In this document: positions 8,892-17,160 of the stretch, in pieces
How the letters are laid out: each line of letters starts with the position of its first letter
Position numbering within the stretch: position 1 is the stretch's first letter
Assembly: GCA_026393985.1 (NCBI GenBank)
Contig: JAPKZB010000003.1
Location: 1-51,391 of the forward strand
DNA: 51,391 nucleotides
Direction: 5' to 3'
From: Acidobacteriota bacterium
Lineage (GTDB): Bacteria; Acidobacteriota; Terriglobia; Bryobacterales; Bryobacteraceae
Translations under genes and position numbers: made by a program
Notes under the pieces: generated by a model
Database searches by the model: none
The model's input: only the letters and a program-made list of their open reading frames with translations
Told to the model about the DNA's origin: nothing

Positions 8892-9908
8892 CTATTCCAA
8901 TCCTTCCAGTAACTGCGTCACCAGCGTTTGATAGTGCTCCACCGCCGCCAGTAACTCCCGCTTCGGCACCCGCTCCTCGCTCGTATGTGCCACGTGGATC
9001 GTCCCGGGGCCGAACAGTAGCGGCTCGCCCCACTCCCCGCCAAACGCCGGGATGTCGGTGGTGTACGCCACGACGGTCGTCGGAATCCCCGGCACCGGCT
9101 TCAGATGAACCGCCGGGATGCAGATCACCTCCCGGGCCTCCACGAGGCCCTCGCACGCCGCCGCCATCGCCGCCCGCAGCGGCGCCGGGTCATCCACCAG
9201 CCGGAAGAAGACATCCGCCTTCGCCGCGTCCGGAATCACGTTTGGCGCCCGCCCCGCGGCCAGCGTCCCGATGTTCAACGTGCACGGCCCCAGAATCGGA
9301 TGCGTCGGCAGTTCAATCTTCCGTACCCGCTCCAAAGCATCAAGCAGCTTCAACACCGCCGATTCGCCCAGCTCCGGGTACGCCGAATGCGCCATCCGTC
9401 CACTCGCGTGCAGCTCATAGCGCAGCGCGCCCTTCGAGCCCAGCGCCAGCTGGCACTCGGTCGGCTCGCCGTTGATCAGATACTTCGACCCGCGCGGCTG
9501 CTTGGCCATGAAGTACGCGCCGGCCGAGTTCCGCTCCTCGCCGACGACAAACAGCAGGGCGAAGTTCCGCGTCCCTTTGGCGAGCAGCGCCTCGGCGGCC
9601 TTGATCATCGAGGCGATGATGCCCTTCACATCGCAAGCCCCGCGGCCCCAGATGAACTCGTCATCTTCTCGGGACGGAAAAAACGGCGGCACCGTATCGG
9701 TATGCGTCGACAGCGTCACCAGCGGCTGGCCAAAGGTGACGAGAATGTTGGGCCGGTTCGGCTCCACCTCGATCAGCTCCACCGTGCCGCCGTACTGCGC
9801 GGCCAGCGGCCGCAGGTACGCCTCCAGATAGGCGACGTGCGGGGCCTCGTTACCGGTAATCGACTCAATATCGATGAGCGCGCGGGTCAGTGCAAAGACA
9901 TTCATCAT
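8892..9908 (-). CDS. dapE: M20 family deacylase, probable succinyl-DAP desuccinylase
   Basis: Zinc peptidase/deacylase of family M20, 338 aa. Metal-site motifs are visible: STHTDTVPP (His and Asp), GRGACDVKG (bridging Asp), VVGEERNSAGA (general base and metal Glu) and a late HTSEE with a His ligand. A dimerisation domain occupies about residues 160-260. Sequence alone does not separate DapE from ArgE or LysK. The position as first gene of a riboswitch-led lysC-dapB-dapA-dapD operon with a succinyltransferase makes DapE the best reading. The start is placed at the ATG ATG of 9903-9908; upstream in-frame codons run into the riboswitch. No good Shine-Dalgarno lies in front of it, which may relate to riboswitch control. 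Confidence 0.82.
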   Translation of the reverse strand: MMNVFALTRALIDIESITGNEAPHVAYLEAYLRPLAAQYGGTVELIEVEPNRPNILVTFGQPLVTLSTHTDTVPPFFPSREDDEFIWGRGACDVKGIIASMIKAAEALLAKGTRNFALLFVVGEERNSAGAYFMAKQPRGSKYLINGEPTECQLALGSKGALRYELHASGRMAHSAYPELGESAVLKLLDALERVRKIELPTHPILGPCTLNIGTLAAGRAPNVIPDAAKADVFFRLVDDPAPLRAAMAAACEGLVEAREVICIPAVHLKPVPGIPTTVVAYTTDIPAFGGEWGEPLLFGPGTIHVAHTSEERVPKRELLAAVEHYQTLVTQLLEGLE

Positions 9909-9935
9909 GAGGGTATGTTGTGGGGAGGGATTGCC

Positions 9936-9954
9936 GGAAGAAGGCGGGCCTTCC
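9936..9954 (-). promoter_or_regulatory. candidate expression-platform hairpin after the L box
   Basis: Immediately 3' of the aptamer on the minus strand, GGAAGG can pair with CCTTC/TTCC across a CCCG loop. The 5' arm touches the 3' P1 strand, so the two structures could compete. No U-tract follows, so it does not look like a standard intrinsic terminator. A CCCTCCCC stretch just upstream of the start codon could instead pair with purine-rich leader sequence. The mechanism is therefore unresolved. Confidence 0.35.
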
Positions 9955-10148
9955 TCTCTAGCGCTCCACTCGAAAGGGCATCCGGCGTTGCACCGGCTCT
10001 TTGAGTGACAGTGGACCGGCTTTCGCCCGCGTCCCCCAGCCCGGCCGCTCACCAACAGCGCACCGTGCTTCGGCATCAAACCCTGGCCGGCTCGCTCCCG
10101 CTGGCGGGAACTACCGCAAGCGACCGTGGTTCATGCACCTCTACAGAG
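9954..10148 (-). promoter_or_regulatory. lysine riboswitch (L box) aptamer
   Basis: Read on the minus strand, this leader carries the conserved L-box elements in the right order and spacing. AGAGGTGC lies just after the 5' P1 strand (10136-10143), GCCGAAGC at 10074-10067, ACTGTCAC at 10012-10005 and GGAGCGCTA at 9967-9959. P1 can form between CTCTGTAG (10148-10141) and CTAGAGAG (9961-9954), seven of eight pairs. P5 forms between CACTC and GAGTG. The length of about 195 nt fits the class. It sits in the leader of the M20-lysC-dapB-dapA-dapD operon. Lysine binding is expected to stabilise P1 and lower expression; that direction is knowledge of the class, not shown here. Confidence 0.92.
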
Positions 10149-10181
10149 TTCTCTCAGAGTAGCGAAGCCCGCCCGCTGCCG

Positions 10182-11087
10182 TCAATCGTTCCCGGGGCCG
10201 CTCCAGATCCCTGCCGCCGTCCGGTACGTGTTCGCGTTCGCCCGCACGGTCGCCTCAATCGGCTCGGCGTACCCGCCGCCGAGCAGCAGCACAAAGGGCC
10301 TGCCATAGCCGTGCGCCGCCGTCATCACACGCCGGTCCCGCTCGGCCAATCCCGCATGCGTCAGCGCCAGTTTGCCGAGTTTATCTTCCCGCAAGCCATC
10401 CACCCCGGACTGATAGAACACAAAATCGGGTCGGAACTCCCACACCCGCGGCAGATACTCGTCAAGCGCCGCCAGATACTCCTCATCGCCCGCCCCATCG
10501 GCAAAGTCCACATCAATGCGGCTCGTCTGCTTGCGGAACGGGAAGTTGTTGCGGCCGTGAAACGAGAGCGTCAACACGTCCGGATCGTCCGCAAACAGCG
10601 CCGCCGTCCCGTCGCCCTGGTGCACGTCGAGGTCGACTACCGCTACGCGCCAGCCCCAGCCGCGCCGCCGCAGGTCAGCGATCGAGACCGCAATGTCATT
10701 GAAGACACAGAACCCGGAACCCTCGGCCCGGTAAGCGTGGTGCGTCCCCCCCATCAGCGCCCCGCCAAAGCCGCTCTCGTGCGCCGCCTCCGTCGCGGCC
10801 AGCGCGCCCCCCACACTCGCCAGCGTCCGCAGCACCAGCGCCGGCGACCACGGAAAGCCGATGCGGCGCACCGCCGCCGCCGGCAGTGCCCCTTCGAGGA
10901 ATTGCCGCACATACTCCGGGTCGTGCGCCCGGCAGACCTCTTCACGGGAAGCCAGCGGCGCCGGGTGAAACGCGAAGCGGCGATCTCCCGTCAACGCCTC
11001 CCGCAACAGACGGTACTTGCGCGCCGGAAACCGGTGGTCCGGCGGCAAGCCCATGTCGTAATGATCGCAGTAGTAAAGCCGCAGCAA
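10182..11087 (-). CDS. histone deacetylase superfamily (AcuC-like) zinc hydrolase
   Basis: Arginase/deacetylase-fold hydrolase of 301 aa. Visible features are MGGTHHAY with the tandem catalytic histidines H116-H117, VVDLDVHQGDGT with zinc ligands D152/H156 and structural D154, and a third metal Asp in YQSGVDGL (about D230). Bacterial members remove acetyl groups from small amides, polyamines or proteins; the substrate here is unknown. It starts 5 nt after the DUF1080 gene and ends about 30 nt before the lysine riboswitch, so transcription from upstream could enter the riboswitch leader. With potABCD nearby, an acetylpolyamine amidohydrolase role is conceivable but unproven. Confidence 0.88.
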   Translation of the reverse strand: MLRLYYCDHYDMGLPPDHRFPARKYRLLREALTGDRRFAFHPAPLASREEVCRAHDPEYVRQFLEGALPAAAVRRIGFPWSPALVLRTLASVGGALAATEAAHESGFGGALMGGTHHAYRAEGSGFCVFNDIAVSIADLRRRGWGWRVAVVDLDVHQGDGTAALFADDPDVLTLSFHGRNNFPFRKQTSRIDVDFADGAGDEEYLAALDEYLPRVWEFRPDFVFYQSGVDGLREDKLGKLALTHAGLAERDRRVMTAAHGYGRPFVLLLGGGYAEPIEATVRANANTYRTAAGIWSGPGND

Positions 11088-11092
11088 CGCGG

Positions 11093-11719
11093 CTACCGCT
11101 TGGTCAGGTCGCGAATCAGGATGTCCTTGAAGCGCATGTCCCCCGCGCCGCCCGAGTGCAGTTGCAGCGAGATGCCGCCGTCAAACGAGCGCGGCCGCGG
11201 GTCGGTGAAGTCCACGAGCACCACGCCGTTCAGACGCGAGACATAGCGGTTGCCTTCCACCTTCAGCAGATACTCGTTCCACTCGCCCTTGCGCACCACG
11301 GTTTCGTTCTCGGGCGAAGGCCACACGATCCACTGCCGCCCGTCGCCGTAGAGGCCGCCCGTGTGCTGGCCGATGGTGCAGTCGATCTCAAACTGCAGTC
11401 CCTGCGTGATGTCCGGCGTGCCGGGCTTGAACTCGGAGTGGAAGAACACGCCGCTGTTGCCCGTGCCTTCGCACTTGAACTTCATCGACAGATGAAAGTC
11501 CTTGTAGTTCTCTTTGGTGCGCAGATAGCCGTAGGCCTTGGTGGTAGCCTCACCGTGGATCTCGCCGTTTTCGACCGTCCACTTCTCCTTGCCAATCTCG
11601 GTCCAGCCCGTGAGATCTTTGCCGTTAAACAGCGGCACCCAATCTTCACCCGGTAGCTTCGCCTTCTTCTCCTGCGCGAACGCGCCTACTGCCAGAGCCA
11701 ACAACAGAACAAATTTCAT
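11093..11719 (-). CDS. secreted DUF1080 (3-keto-disaccharide hydrolase-like) protein
   Basis: Secreted concanavalin-fold protein, 208 aa. A clean signal peptide (MKFVLLLALAVGAFAQ) is followed by the DUF1080 hallmarks: WVPLFNGKDLTGW, NGEIHGEA, and a C-terminal GGISLQLHSGG...MRFKDILIRDL. Some members of the domain hydrolyse 3-keto-glycosides, and acidobacteria and planctomycetes carry many copies. The ATG at 11719 gives the signal peptide directly; ATGs at 11731 and 11728 would add four or three residues and overlap the glmM stop. It lies at the end of the cdaA-cdaR-glmM run and just before the HDAC-like gene. Confidence 0.85.
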   Translation of the reverse strand: MKFVLLLALAVGAFAQEKKAKLPGEDWVPLFNGKDLTGWTEIGKEKWTVENGEIHGEATTKAYGYLRTKENYKDFHLSMKFKCEGTGNSGVFFHSEFKPGTPDITQGLQFEIDCTIGQHTGGLYGDGRQWIVWPSPENETVVRKGEWNEYLLKVEGNRYVSRLNGVVLVDFTDPRPRSFDGGISLQLHSGGAGDMRFKDILIRDLTKR

Positions 11720-11727
11720 GACTGCCA

Positions 11728-13059
11728 TCATACTAAGGCCGCCGCGATCTGCGCGGCAATGGCTTGCGCGTGGTGCTCGACGCGCCCTGCCGAAGGCCCT
11801 TCCACCATCACCCGCGCCAGCGGCTCGGTGCCCGAGAACCGCACGAGCACCCGCCCGGCGTCGCCGAACTCCCTCTCGCAGTCCCGGATCGCCTGCTGTA
11901 CGCCCGCCTGCTCCTCGAGCGGCCGCTTGACGGCAAACCGCACATTGATGAGCCGCTGCGGAAACACGGTGAACTCCTCGGTCAACGCATCGAGCCCGGT
12001 GTCTTCACGCAGCATGACATCGAGCAACAGCAACAGCGTCAGCACGCCATCGCCCGTCGTCGCGTGCTCGTGGACGATCATGTGCCCGCTCTGCTCCCCG
12101 CCGAGCAACGCATCCCGGCGGATCATCTCTTCGAGGACATACTTATCGCCCACCGCCGTCCGCACGAGCGTAATGCCGTGGCGGCGCAGCGCGACTTCAA
12201 GCCCGAGATTCGACATTACGGTGGCGACCACTTCGGCCTTGGGCAACCGCCCCCGCCGCTCGAAATCGCGACCGAGGATGAAGAGCACATGATCGCCATC
12301 AATGAGCTTTCCGGTCGCCGAGACGAACATCGCCCGGTCGGCATCGCCATCAAACGCCACGCCGCACCAGGCGCCGTGCTCGACCACGGCGCGCTGTAGA
12401 TTTTCCGGATGCAGCGCTCCGCAGCCGGCGTTGATATTCCGGCCGTCCGGCTCACCCGCCAGCACAATCACTTCGGCGCCCATCTCGCGCAGCAGCAGCG
12501 GCCCGGAGGAGAAAGCCGCGCCGTTGGCGCAATCCACCACCAGCTTCCGGCCGGCGAGCGAGTGCGAAAATATGGAAGCCAGGTGCTCGCGATACGGACG
12601 ATCGCGCATCCCGAACCAGCGCCAACTCACCGGCTCCGGCTCCGGACCCGCCAGAGCAAAGATGCGGTCTTCGAGCTCCTGCTCAACGGCGTCGGGCAGC
12701 TTATAGCCGGTGTGGGCAAAAACCTTGAGGCCGTTGTCCTGGTACGGGTTGTGCGAAGCCGAGATCATCACCCCGGCGACAAACGGGCCGTGCTTGGTCA
12801 TCCACGCCACGCAGGGCGTCGTGACCACGCCGTGATGGTCGGGCGTGACGCCGGCGGCCTTCAGGCCGGCCATCAGCCAGCGGGAGAGCTGCTCGCCTGA
12901 TTCCCGCGTGTCCATGCCGATCGCCACCCGCGGTTCGCTACTATGCGCCCGCGCCCACTCGCCCAGAGCTCGACCGAACGCATAGACCGTTGGTGCATCG
13001 AGCGGGAACCGGCCAGCCACTCCCCGCATGCCGTCGGTCCCGAAAAGCTGTTTGCCCAT
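11728..13059 (-). CDS. glmM: phosphoglucosamine mutase
   Basis: Interconverts glucosamine-6-phosphate and glucosamine-1-phosphate for UDP-GlcNAc and peptidoglycan synthesis. The 443 aa show the start motif FGTDGMRG, the phosphoserine loop ISASHNP with the catalytic Ser at about residue 102, the metal loop FDGDADR, GGEQSGH, and the phosphate-binding RFSGTEPLARVM near the C-terminus. It begins exactly where cdaR stops. The cdaA-cdaR-glmM order is the widely conserved c-di-AMP cluster, in which GlmM can bind and inhibit the cyclase in Firmicutes; that control is only assumed here. Confidence 0.96.
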   Translation of the reverse strand: MGKQLFGTDGMRGVAGRFPLDAPTVYAFGRALGEWARAHSSEPRVAIGMDTRESGEQLSRWLMAGLKAAGVTPDHHGVVTTPCVAWMTKHGPFVAGVMISASHNPYQDNGLKVFAHTGYKLPDAVEQELEDRIFALAGPEPEPVSWRWFGMRDRPYREHLASIFSHSLAGRKLVVDCANGAAFSSGPLLLREMGAEVIVLAGEPDGRNINAGCGALHPENLQRAVVEHGAWCGVAFDGDADRAMFVSATGKLIDGDHVLFILGRDFERRGRLPKAEVVATVMSNLGLEVALRRHGITLVRTAVGDKYVLEEMIRRDALLGGEQSGHMIVHEHATTGDGVLTLLLLLDVMLREDTGLDALTEEFTVFPQRLINVRFAVKRPLEEQAGVQQAIRDCEREFGDAGRVLVRFSGTEPLARVMVEGPSAGRVEHHAQAIAAQIAAALV

Positions 13060-13728
13060 TTATTGCTCCAACGCCGGTTGGGCGATTCGTTCCATGATGA
13101 TGCGCACGCGGACCAACGAAGGGCCCTCAATCCGCACCTGCCCGTCGGCGACAAAGGTGTTCACGCGCAGCTCCGCCTCACTCAGCACCCCGCTCAAATC
13201 AATCGGATCGGTCTCGGCGCTCTGCAGCTCTTCGACCCGGCTCTGCGGCCCGACCACGCGCAGCACCTCCGGATAGACCTCCTGCTTCAGGATCCGGTAG
13301 CCGGGCATCGGGGTGTTCGCGTAGCGGATAATCACCGGCACATCCCGGGCGGTGCGCTGCTCAAAGCGCAGCCGGATCTGCGATGGAATCACGCGTTCCA
13401 GCGTAACGCCCTGCGGCAGGCGCAGACTCTGCCGGTCGAGATTGAAGGTTCGCTCCCCGGGCCGGGTGACCTCGGTGAGATCCACGACCAAGGCCGCGCC
13501 GGCCAGATTGCCCGCTTCGAGCTTTTCGGGCGGCGCATGAACCAGCAGATTCACCCGGCTCACCATCTCCGAACTCGCCTCCAGGCTCTTCGGGAAGTTC
13601 TTGTACTCAACGGGCACGGACACCGAGCTACTCAGCTCCTGTTCGCCGACGATGGCCACCCAGAGCAGACCGGCCAAGGCCAGGCTCAGCAGCTTCATGC
13701 CAACGTTCTCGGTTACCAGACGCTTCAC
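13060..13728 (-). CDS. cdaR: YbbR-domain protein, CdaA regulator
   Basis: Membrane-anchored protein with extracytoplasmic YbbR domains, 222 aa. One N-terminal transmembrane segment (about residues 12-28, LLSLALAGLLWVAIVG) is followed by repeats with the YbbR look: VPVEYKNFPKSLEAS, VPVIIRYANTPMPGYRI, VVGPQSRVEELQSAETDPIDLSG. CdaR-type proteins bind and modulate the diadenylate cyclase. It overlaps the 3' end of cdaA by 4 nt and abuts glmM, supporting one transcript and a shared function. It is shorter than Bacillus CdaR, with fewer repeats. Confidence 0.88.
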   Translation of the reverse strand: MKRLVTENVGMKLLSLALAGLLWVAIVGEQELSSSVSVPVEYKNFPKSLEASSEMVSRVNLLVHAPPEKLEAGNLAGAALVVDLTEVTRPGERTFNLDRQSLRLPQGVTLERVIPSQIRLRFEQRTARDVPVIIRYANTPMPGYRILKQEVYPEVLRVVGPQSRVEELQSAETDPIDLSGVLSEAELRVNTFVADGQVRIEGPSLVRVRIIMERIAQPALEQ

Positions 13729-14540
13729 GCCTGCCGCTCCTCGGCCACGCCCATGACCCGTTTGAGCGACGGGCGCTCTCGTTTCGTCAGCGCCGCCTCG
13801 ACGCGTTCGAGCGGGACGTCGTACTCAATTTCGCCGTACTGGGCAATGGAGATGCGCCCGGTCTCTTCGCTGACGATCAGCGACAGACAGTCGGTCTCTT
13901 CGGTTACGCCAATGGCCGCGCGGTGCCGCGTGCCGAGGTAGCGCAGCAGTTCGGGGTTCATAGTCAGCGGCAGAAAGCAGGCCGCCGCGGCGATGCGATC
14001 GCCCTGGATGATCACCGCGCCATCATGCATGGCCGCTCCTGGGTGGAACAGCGCCAGCAACAGGTCCCGCGAGATGGCCGCATCAAGCGGAACACCGCTT
14101 TCAACAAACGTTCGCAGGCCAATCTCCCGCTCCACCACAATCAAGCCGCCGATCTTCTGCTGCGCCAACTGCTGCAGAGCCAGCAGAATCTCATCGACCG
14201 TCTCGCGCCGCTGCAGGCGGGAGCCAAAGCCAATGAGCCGCTGTTTGCCCAACCGGGCCAGAAGCCGGCGGATTTCGCTCTGGAACATGACGATCATGGC
14301 GAACGCTGTATAGGGCGCGAGCGTGGCGAGTAACGTCCGCAGCAGCTCCATGCGGAAAGCGAGCGCCACCAGATAAACGAGCACCAGCACAAGCAAGCCG
14401 CCAAACATATGGGCGGCCCGCCGCCCACGCACGATCTGGAGCAGCTGATAGATGATCACCGCCACCAGCAGGATGTCGAGCGCGGCAACCCAGGTCAACC
14501 GAGGCAGGGCGAACTCAAAGGGTGAGAGCAGCGGGATCAT
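13725..14540 (-). CDS. cdaA: membrane diadenylate cyclase
   Basis: Makes c-di-AMP from two ATP. Three transmembrane helices fill residues 15-85, followed by the DAC domain. The catalytic DGA motif is at 173-175 (MHDGAVIIQGDR) and the RHR motif at 205-207 (LGTRHRAAIG), both intact, so it should be active. The length of 271 aa matches CdaA/DacA. It starts 27 nt after the potD stop on the same strand; no terminator is visible between them, so its promoter lies in or before potD or it is co-transcribed. Targets of c-di-AMP are not in the window. Confidence 0.94.
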   Translation of the reverse strand: MIPLLSPFEFALPRLTWVAALDILLVAVIIYQLLQIVRGRRAAHMFGGLLVLVLVYLVALAFRMELLRTLLATLAPYTAFAMIVMFQSEIRRLLARLGKQRLIGFGSRLQRRETVDEILLALQQLAQQKIGGLIVVEREIGLRTFVESGVPLDAAISRDLLLALFHPGAAMHDGAVIIQGDRIAAAACFLPLTMNPELLRYLGTRHRAAIGVTEETDCLSLIVSEETGRISIAQYGEIEYDVPLERVEAALTKRERPSLKRVMGVAEERQA

Positions 14541-14567
14541 TGGTTCTTACAATTCTACCGCCCCTTT

Positions 14568-15575
14568 TTAGCCCGACTTGATTTCAGTCCAAAGACGGTC
14601 CCGCAACCGCTGCGCCGAGGAGGACATGGTGGCAAACCACTCGGCGCGCGCCATGACGTCGGGGGGCGGATAAAGAGTAGGGTTGTCGCGCGTGGCGGCG
14701 GGAAGGATTTGCTTGGCCGCGAGGTTGGCGGTGGCGGTGCGCATCGAATCCGCCACGCGGGCGCTGACCTCGGGACGCAGCAGGTAGTTGATCCACTCGT
14801 GGGCGAGGGCCTGGCGCGGGCTTTCGCGCAGGATGACGGCGCAGTCGAGATTGACGGGGAAGCCTTCACGAGGATAGACGAAATCGAGGCCGGGGGCGGC
14901 GTCGATGGCCTGCTGGGCGGTGGTGGACCAGAGTTGGGCGGCGAGCACGTCGCCGGCGACCACCTGGTCGCGGACTTCGGAGTTGAGATAGGCGCGCAGG
15001 AGCGGCTTTTGGCGCAGCGCTTCGCGTTGAGCGGCCCGGAGTTGGGTAGGATCGCTCGTGTTGAGGCTGTAGCCGAGCTTGCGCAGGGCGGCGGCGAGGA
15101 CCTCGGCGGGGTCGTCGAGCATGGTGATCTTGCCGGCGAAGCGAGGGTCCCAGAGGTCGGCCCAGGCGGTAGGCGGGGGTTGCAGCTTCTGGTGGAACAG
15201 GATGCCGGTGGCGTTCCACATGTACGGTACGGCGTGGGTGAGCAGGCCGGGGCGCGCGAAGGCCGGGTCGAGGTTTTTGAGATTCGGCAGCCGGAAATGG
15301 TCGAGCGGGGCGAGTAGGCCCTGCTCGCGCATAGGCGGCACAATGTAGTGCGTGGGGAAGACCACGTCCCAGCCGGAGTTGCCACTGAAGACGCGGGCGA
15401 GCATCTCCTCGTTGGACTCATAGACGGAGTAACGAACGCGGACGCCAAACTCGGCGGCGAAGTTGCCGACGGTCTCGGGCGCCACATAGCTCGACCAGTT
15501 GAACACGTTGAGGCGAGGCCGGGCGGGCGCGCACCCGAAGGCCGCCAGCGAGAAGGCCAGAGCGCGGCGCTTCAT
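14568..15575 (-). CDS. potD: spermidine/putrescine-type ABC substrate-binding protein
   Basis: Periplasmic solute-binding protein, 335 aa, for the adjacent importer. The N-terminus MKRRALAFSLAAFGC resembles a lipoprotein signal, although the lipobox (AFGC) is imperfect. The mature chain begins NVFNWSSYVAPETV, then YSVYESNEEMLARV and WDVVFPTHYIV, all typical of PotD/PotF binding proteins. Overlap with potC by 4 nt shows operon membership. The ligand is probably a polyamine, but the paired guanine deaminase leaves open a purine-related or other cationic ligand. Confidence 0.88.
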   Translation of the reverse strand: MKRRALAFSLAAFGCAPARPRLNVFNWSSYVAPETVGNFAAEFGVRVRYSVYESNEEMLARVFSGNSGWDVVFPTHYIVPPMREQGLLAPLDHFRLPNLKNLDPAFARPGLLTHAVPYMWNATGILFHQKLQPPPTAWADLWDPRFAGKITMLDDPAEVLAAALRKLGYSLNTSDPTQLRAAQREALRQKPLLRAYLNSEVRDQVVAGDVLAAQLWSTTAQQAIDAAPGLDFVYPREGFPVNLDCAVILRESPRQALAHEWINYLLRPEVSARVADSMRTATANLAAKQILPAATRDNPTLYPPPDVMARAEWFATMSSSAQRLRDRLWTEIKSG

Positions 15576-16333
15576 GATTTCTGCAGCCTTTCAGAAGCCA
15601 GGATGAGGGCGCCGAGGGCGACGAGGATGACCGTGGAGATGGCGCTGACGACCGGGTTGGCGCCGCGGCGGGCCATGGCGTAGAGCATCATGGGCAGGGT
15701 TTCCGAGTCGACACCGGCGACCAGCGACGTGATGACATAGTCGTCGAAGGAGACCGTGAAGGCGAGCAGCGCCGCGGCGGCGATGCCGGGACGGAGCATG
15801 GGGAGCGTGACGAGGCGGAAGGCCTGCCACTCGGTGGCGCCAAGGTCGAGGGCGGCCTCTTCGAGCGCGGGGTCGGCCGTGCGCAGCCGGGCCATGACGA
15901 CGAGCAGGACGTAGGCAATCGAGAAGGTGACATGGGCAAGGATTACCGTGTGCATGCCGAGTTGGAGGTGGAAGTAGCGGAAGGCCCACTGGAAGGTGGC
16001 GAGCAGGGCGATGCCGGTGATGATCTCGGGGGTGACCAGCGAGAGATAGAGAGATCCCGAGAGCAAACGGGCGTTCTTCTTCCAGAGGCCGTAGGCGGCG
16101 AGGGTGCCGACGGCGGTGGCGATGACGGTGGAAGCGACGGCGATCAGCAGCGAGTTCCAGGTGGCTTCGGCGAGGGCCGCGTCGTTCCACATGGCGCGAT
16201 ACCAGACGAACGAGAAGCCCTCCCAGAGGGTGAAGCGCGAGGAATTGAAGCTGAACGCGCACAGGATCAGCAGCGGGACATGCAGGAAGGCGTAGACGCT
16301 GAGGACGTAGAGCGGAAGCAGCCGCTGCCTCAT
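15572..16333 (-). CDS. potC: polyamine-type ABC transporter permease
   Basis: Inner-membrane permease, 253 aa, with about six transmembrane segments and the binding-protein-dependent transport (EAA) loop near residues 155-180 (LEEAALDLGATEWQAFRLVTL). It opens with a hydrophobic helix (LPLYVLSVYAFLHVPLLILC). It overlaps potD and potB by 4 nt each, so stoichiometric coupled expression is likely. Confidence 0.92.
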   Translation of the reverse strand: MRQRLLPLYVLSVYAFLHVPLLILCAFSFNSSRFTLWEGFSFVWYRAMWNDAALAEATWNSLLIAVASTVIATAVGTLAAYGLWKKNARLLSGSLYLSLVTPEIITGIALLATFQWAFRYFHLQLGMHTVILAHVTFSIAYVLLVVMARLRTADPALEEAALDLGATEWQAFRLVTLPMLRPGIAAAALLAFTVSFDDYVITSLVAGVDSETLPMMLYAMARRGANPVVSAISTVILVALGALILASERLQKS

Positions 16334-17160
16334 AACATCTCTCCCCCATCGCGCCGCAGCAGGGCCCAGAGCAGAAGCATGACGATAGCCATGAGGGCGA
16401 GTGAGAGCGCCGAGCCGAAGGGCCAGTCGCGGGCCGAGGTGAACTGGTTCTGGACGAGGTTGCCGATCATCATGCTCTTGCCGCCGCCGAGCAGGTCCGG
16501 GGTGAGATAGGCGCCGAGACAGGGGATGAAGACGAGGACGCCGGCGGCGCGGAGGCCGGGGGCGGTGAGGGGCAGCACGATGTGGAGAAGCGTTTGCCAG
16601 GGACGGGCGCCGAGGTCGGCGGCGGCTTCAAGCAGCGACTTGTCGAGCCGCTCCAGATTGCTATAGAGCGGTAGCACGGCGAAGGGGAGATAACCGTAGA
16701 TGAGTCCGACGATGACGGCGCCGTCGTTGTAGAGCAGCGGGAGGGGCTCGGTAATCAGGCCGGCGGCGAGGAGCGCAGAGTTGATGAGGCCGGTGTCGCG
16801 GAGCAGGAACATCCAGGCGTAAGTGCGGACGAGAAAGCTGGTCCAAAAGGGCAGCATGACCAGGTTGAGGAGAAGGGTTTTGCGGCGGCCGGAGCGGGCG
16901 ATGTAGTAGGCGAGCGGAAAGGCCAGGACGATGCAGCCGAGCGTGGAGACGGCGGCCATGAGGAAGGAGCGCAGGAGGATAACGCCGTAGAGCGGGTCGA
17001 GCAGGCGGGCGTAGTTTTCGAGGGTCCAGGGCGGGACGACGCCTCCGTAGACGCCCTTGGTTTCGAGCGAGTAGACGACGATGATGAGCAGCGGGCCAAG
17101 GAAGAGCAGGAGCGTGAAAGCCCAGGCCGGGAGCAGGAAGAGAGCGCGCAGGCGGCTCAT
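16330..17160 (-). CDS. potB: polyamine-type ABC transporter permease
   Basis: Second permease subunit, 276 aa and about six transmembrane helices. The EAA-type loop LLEAAADLGARPWQTLLHIVL couples to the ATPase. I start it at the ATG of 17158-17160, which overlaps the potA stop as ATGA; an upstream start at 17193 would give a charged, non-membrane extension inside potA. The N-terminal helix (ALFLLPAWAFTLLLFLGPLL) then begins at once, as expected. Confidence 0.92.
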   Translation of the reverse strand: MSRLRALFLLPAWAFTLLLFLGPLLIIVVYSLETKGVYGGVVPPWTLENYARLLDPLYGVILLRSFLMAAVSTLGCIVLAFPLAYYIARSGRRKTLLLNLVMLPFWTSFLVRTYAWMFLLRDTGLINSALLAAGLITEPLPLLYNDGAVIVGLIYGYLPFAVLPLYSNLERLDKSLLEAAADLGARPWQTLLHIVLPLTAPGLRAAGVLVFIPCLGAYLTPDLLGGGKSMMIGNLVQNQFTSARDWPFGSALSLALMAIVMLLLWALLRRDGGEML

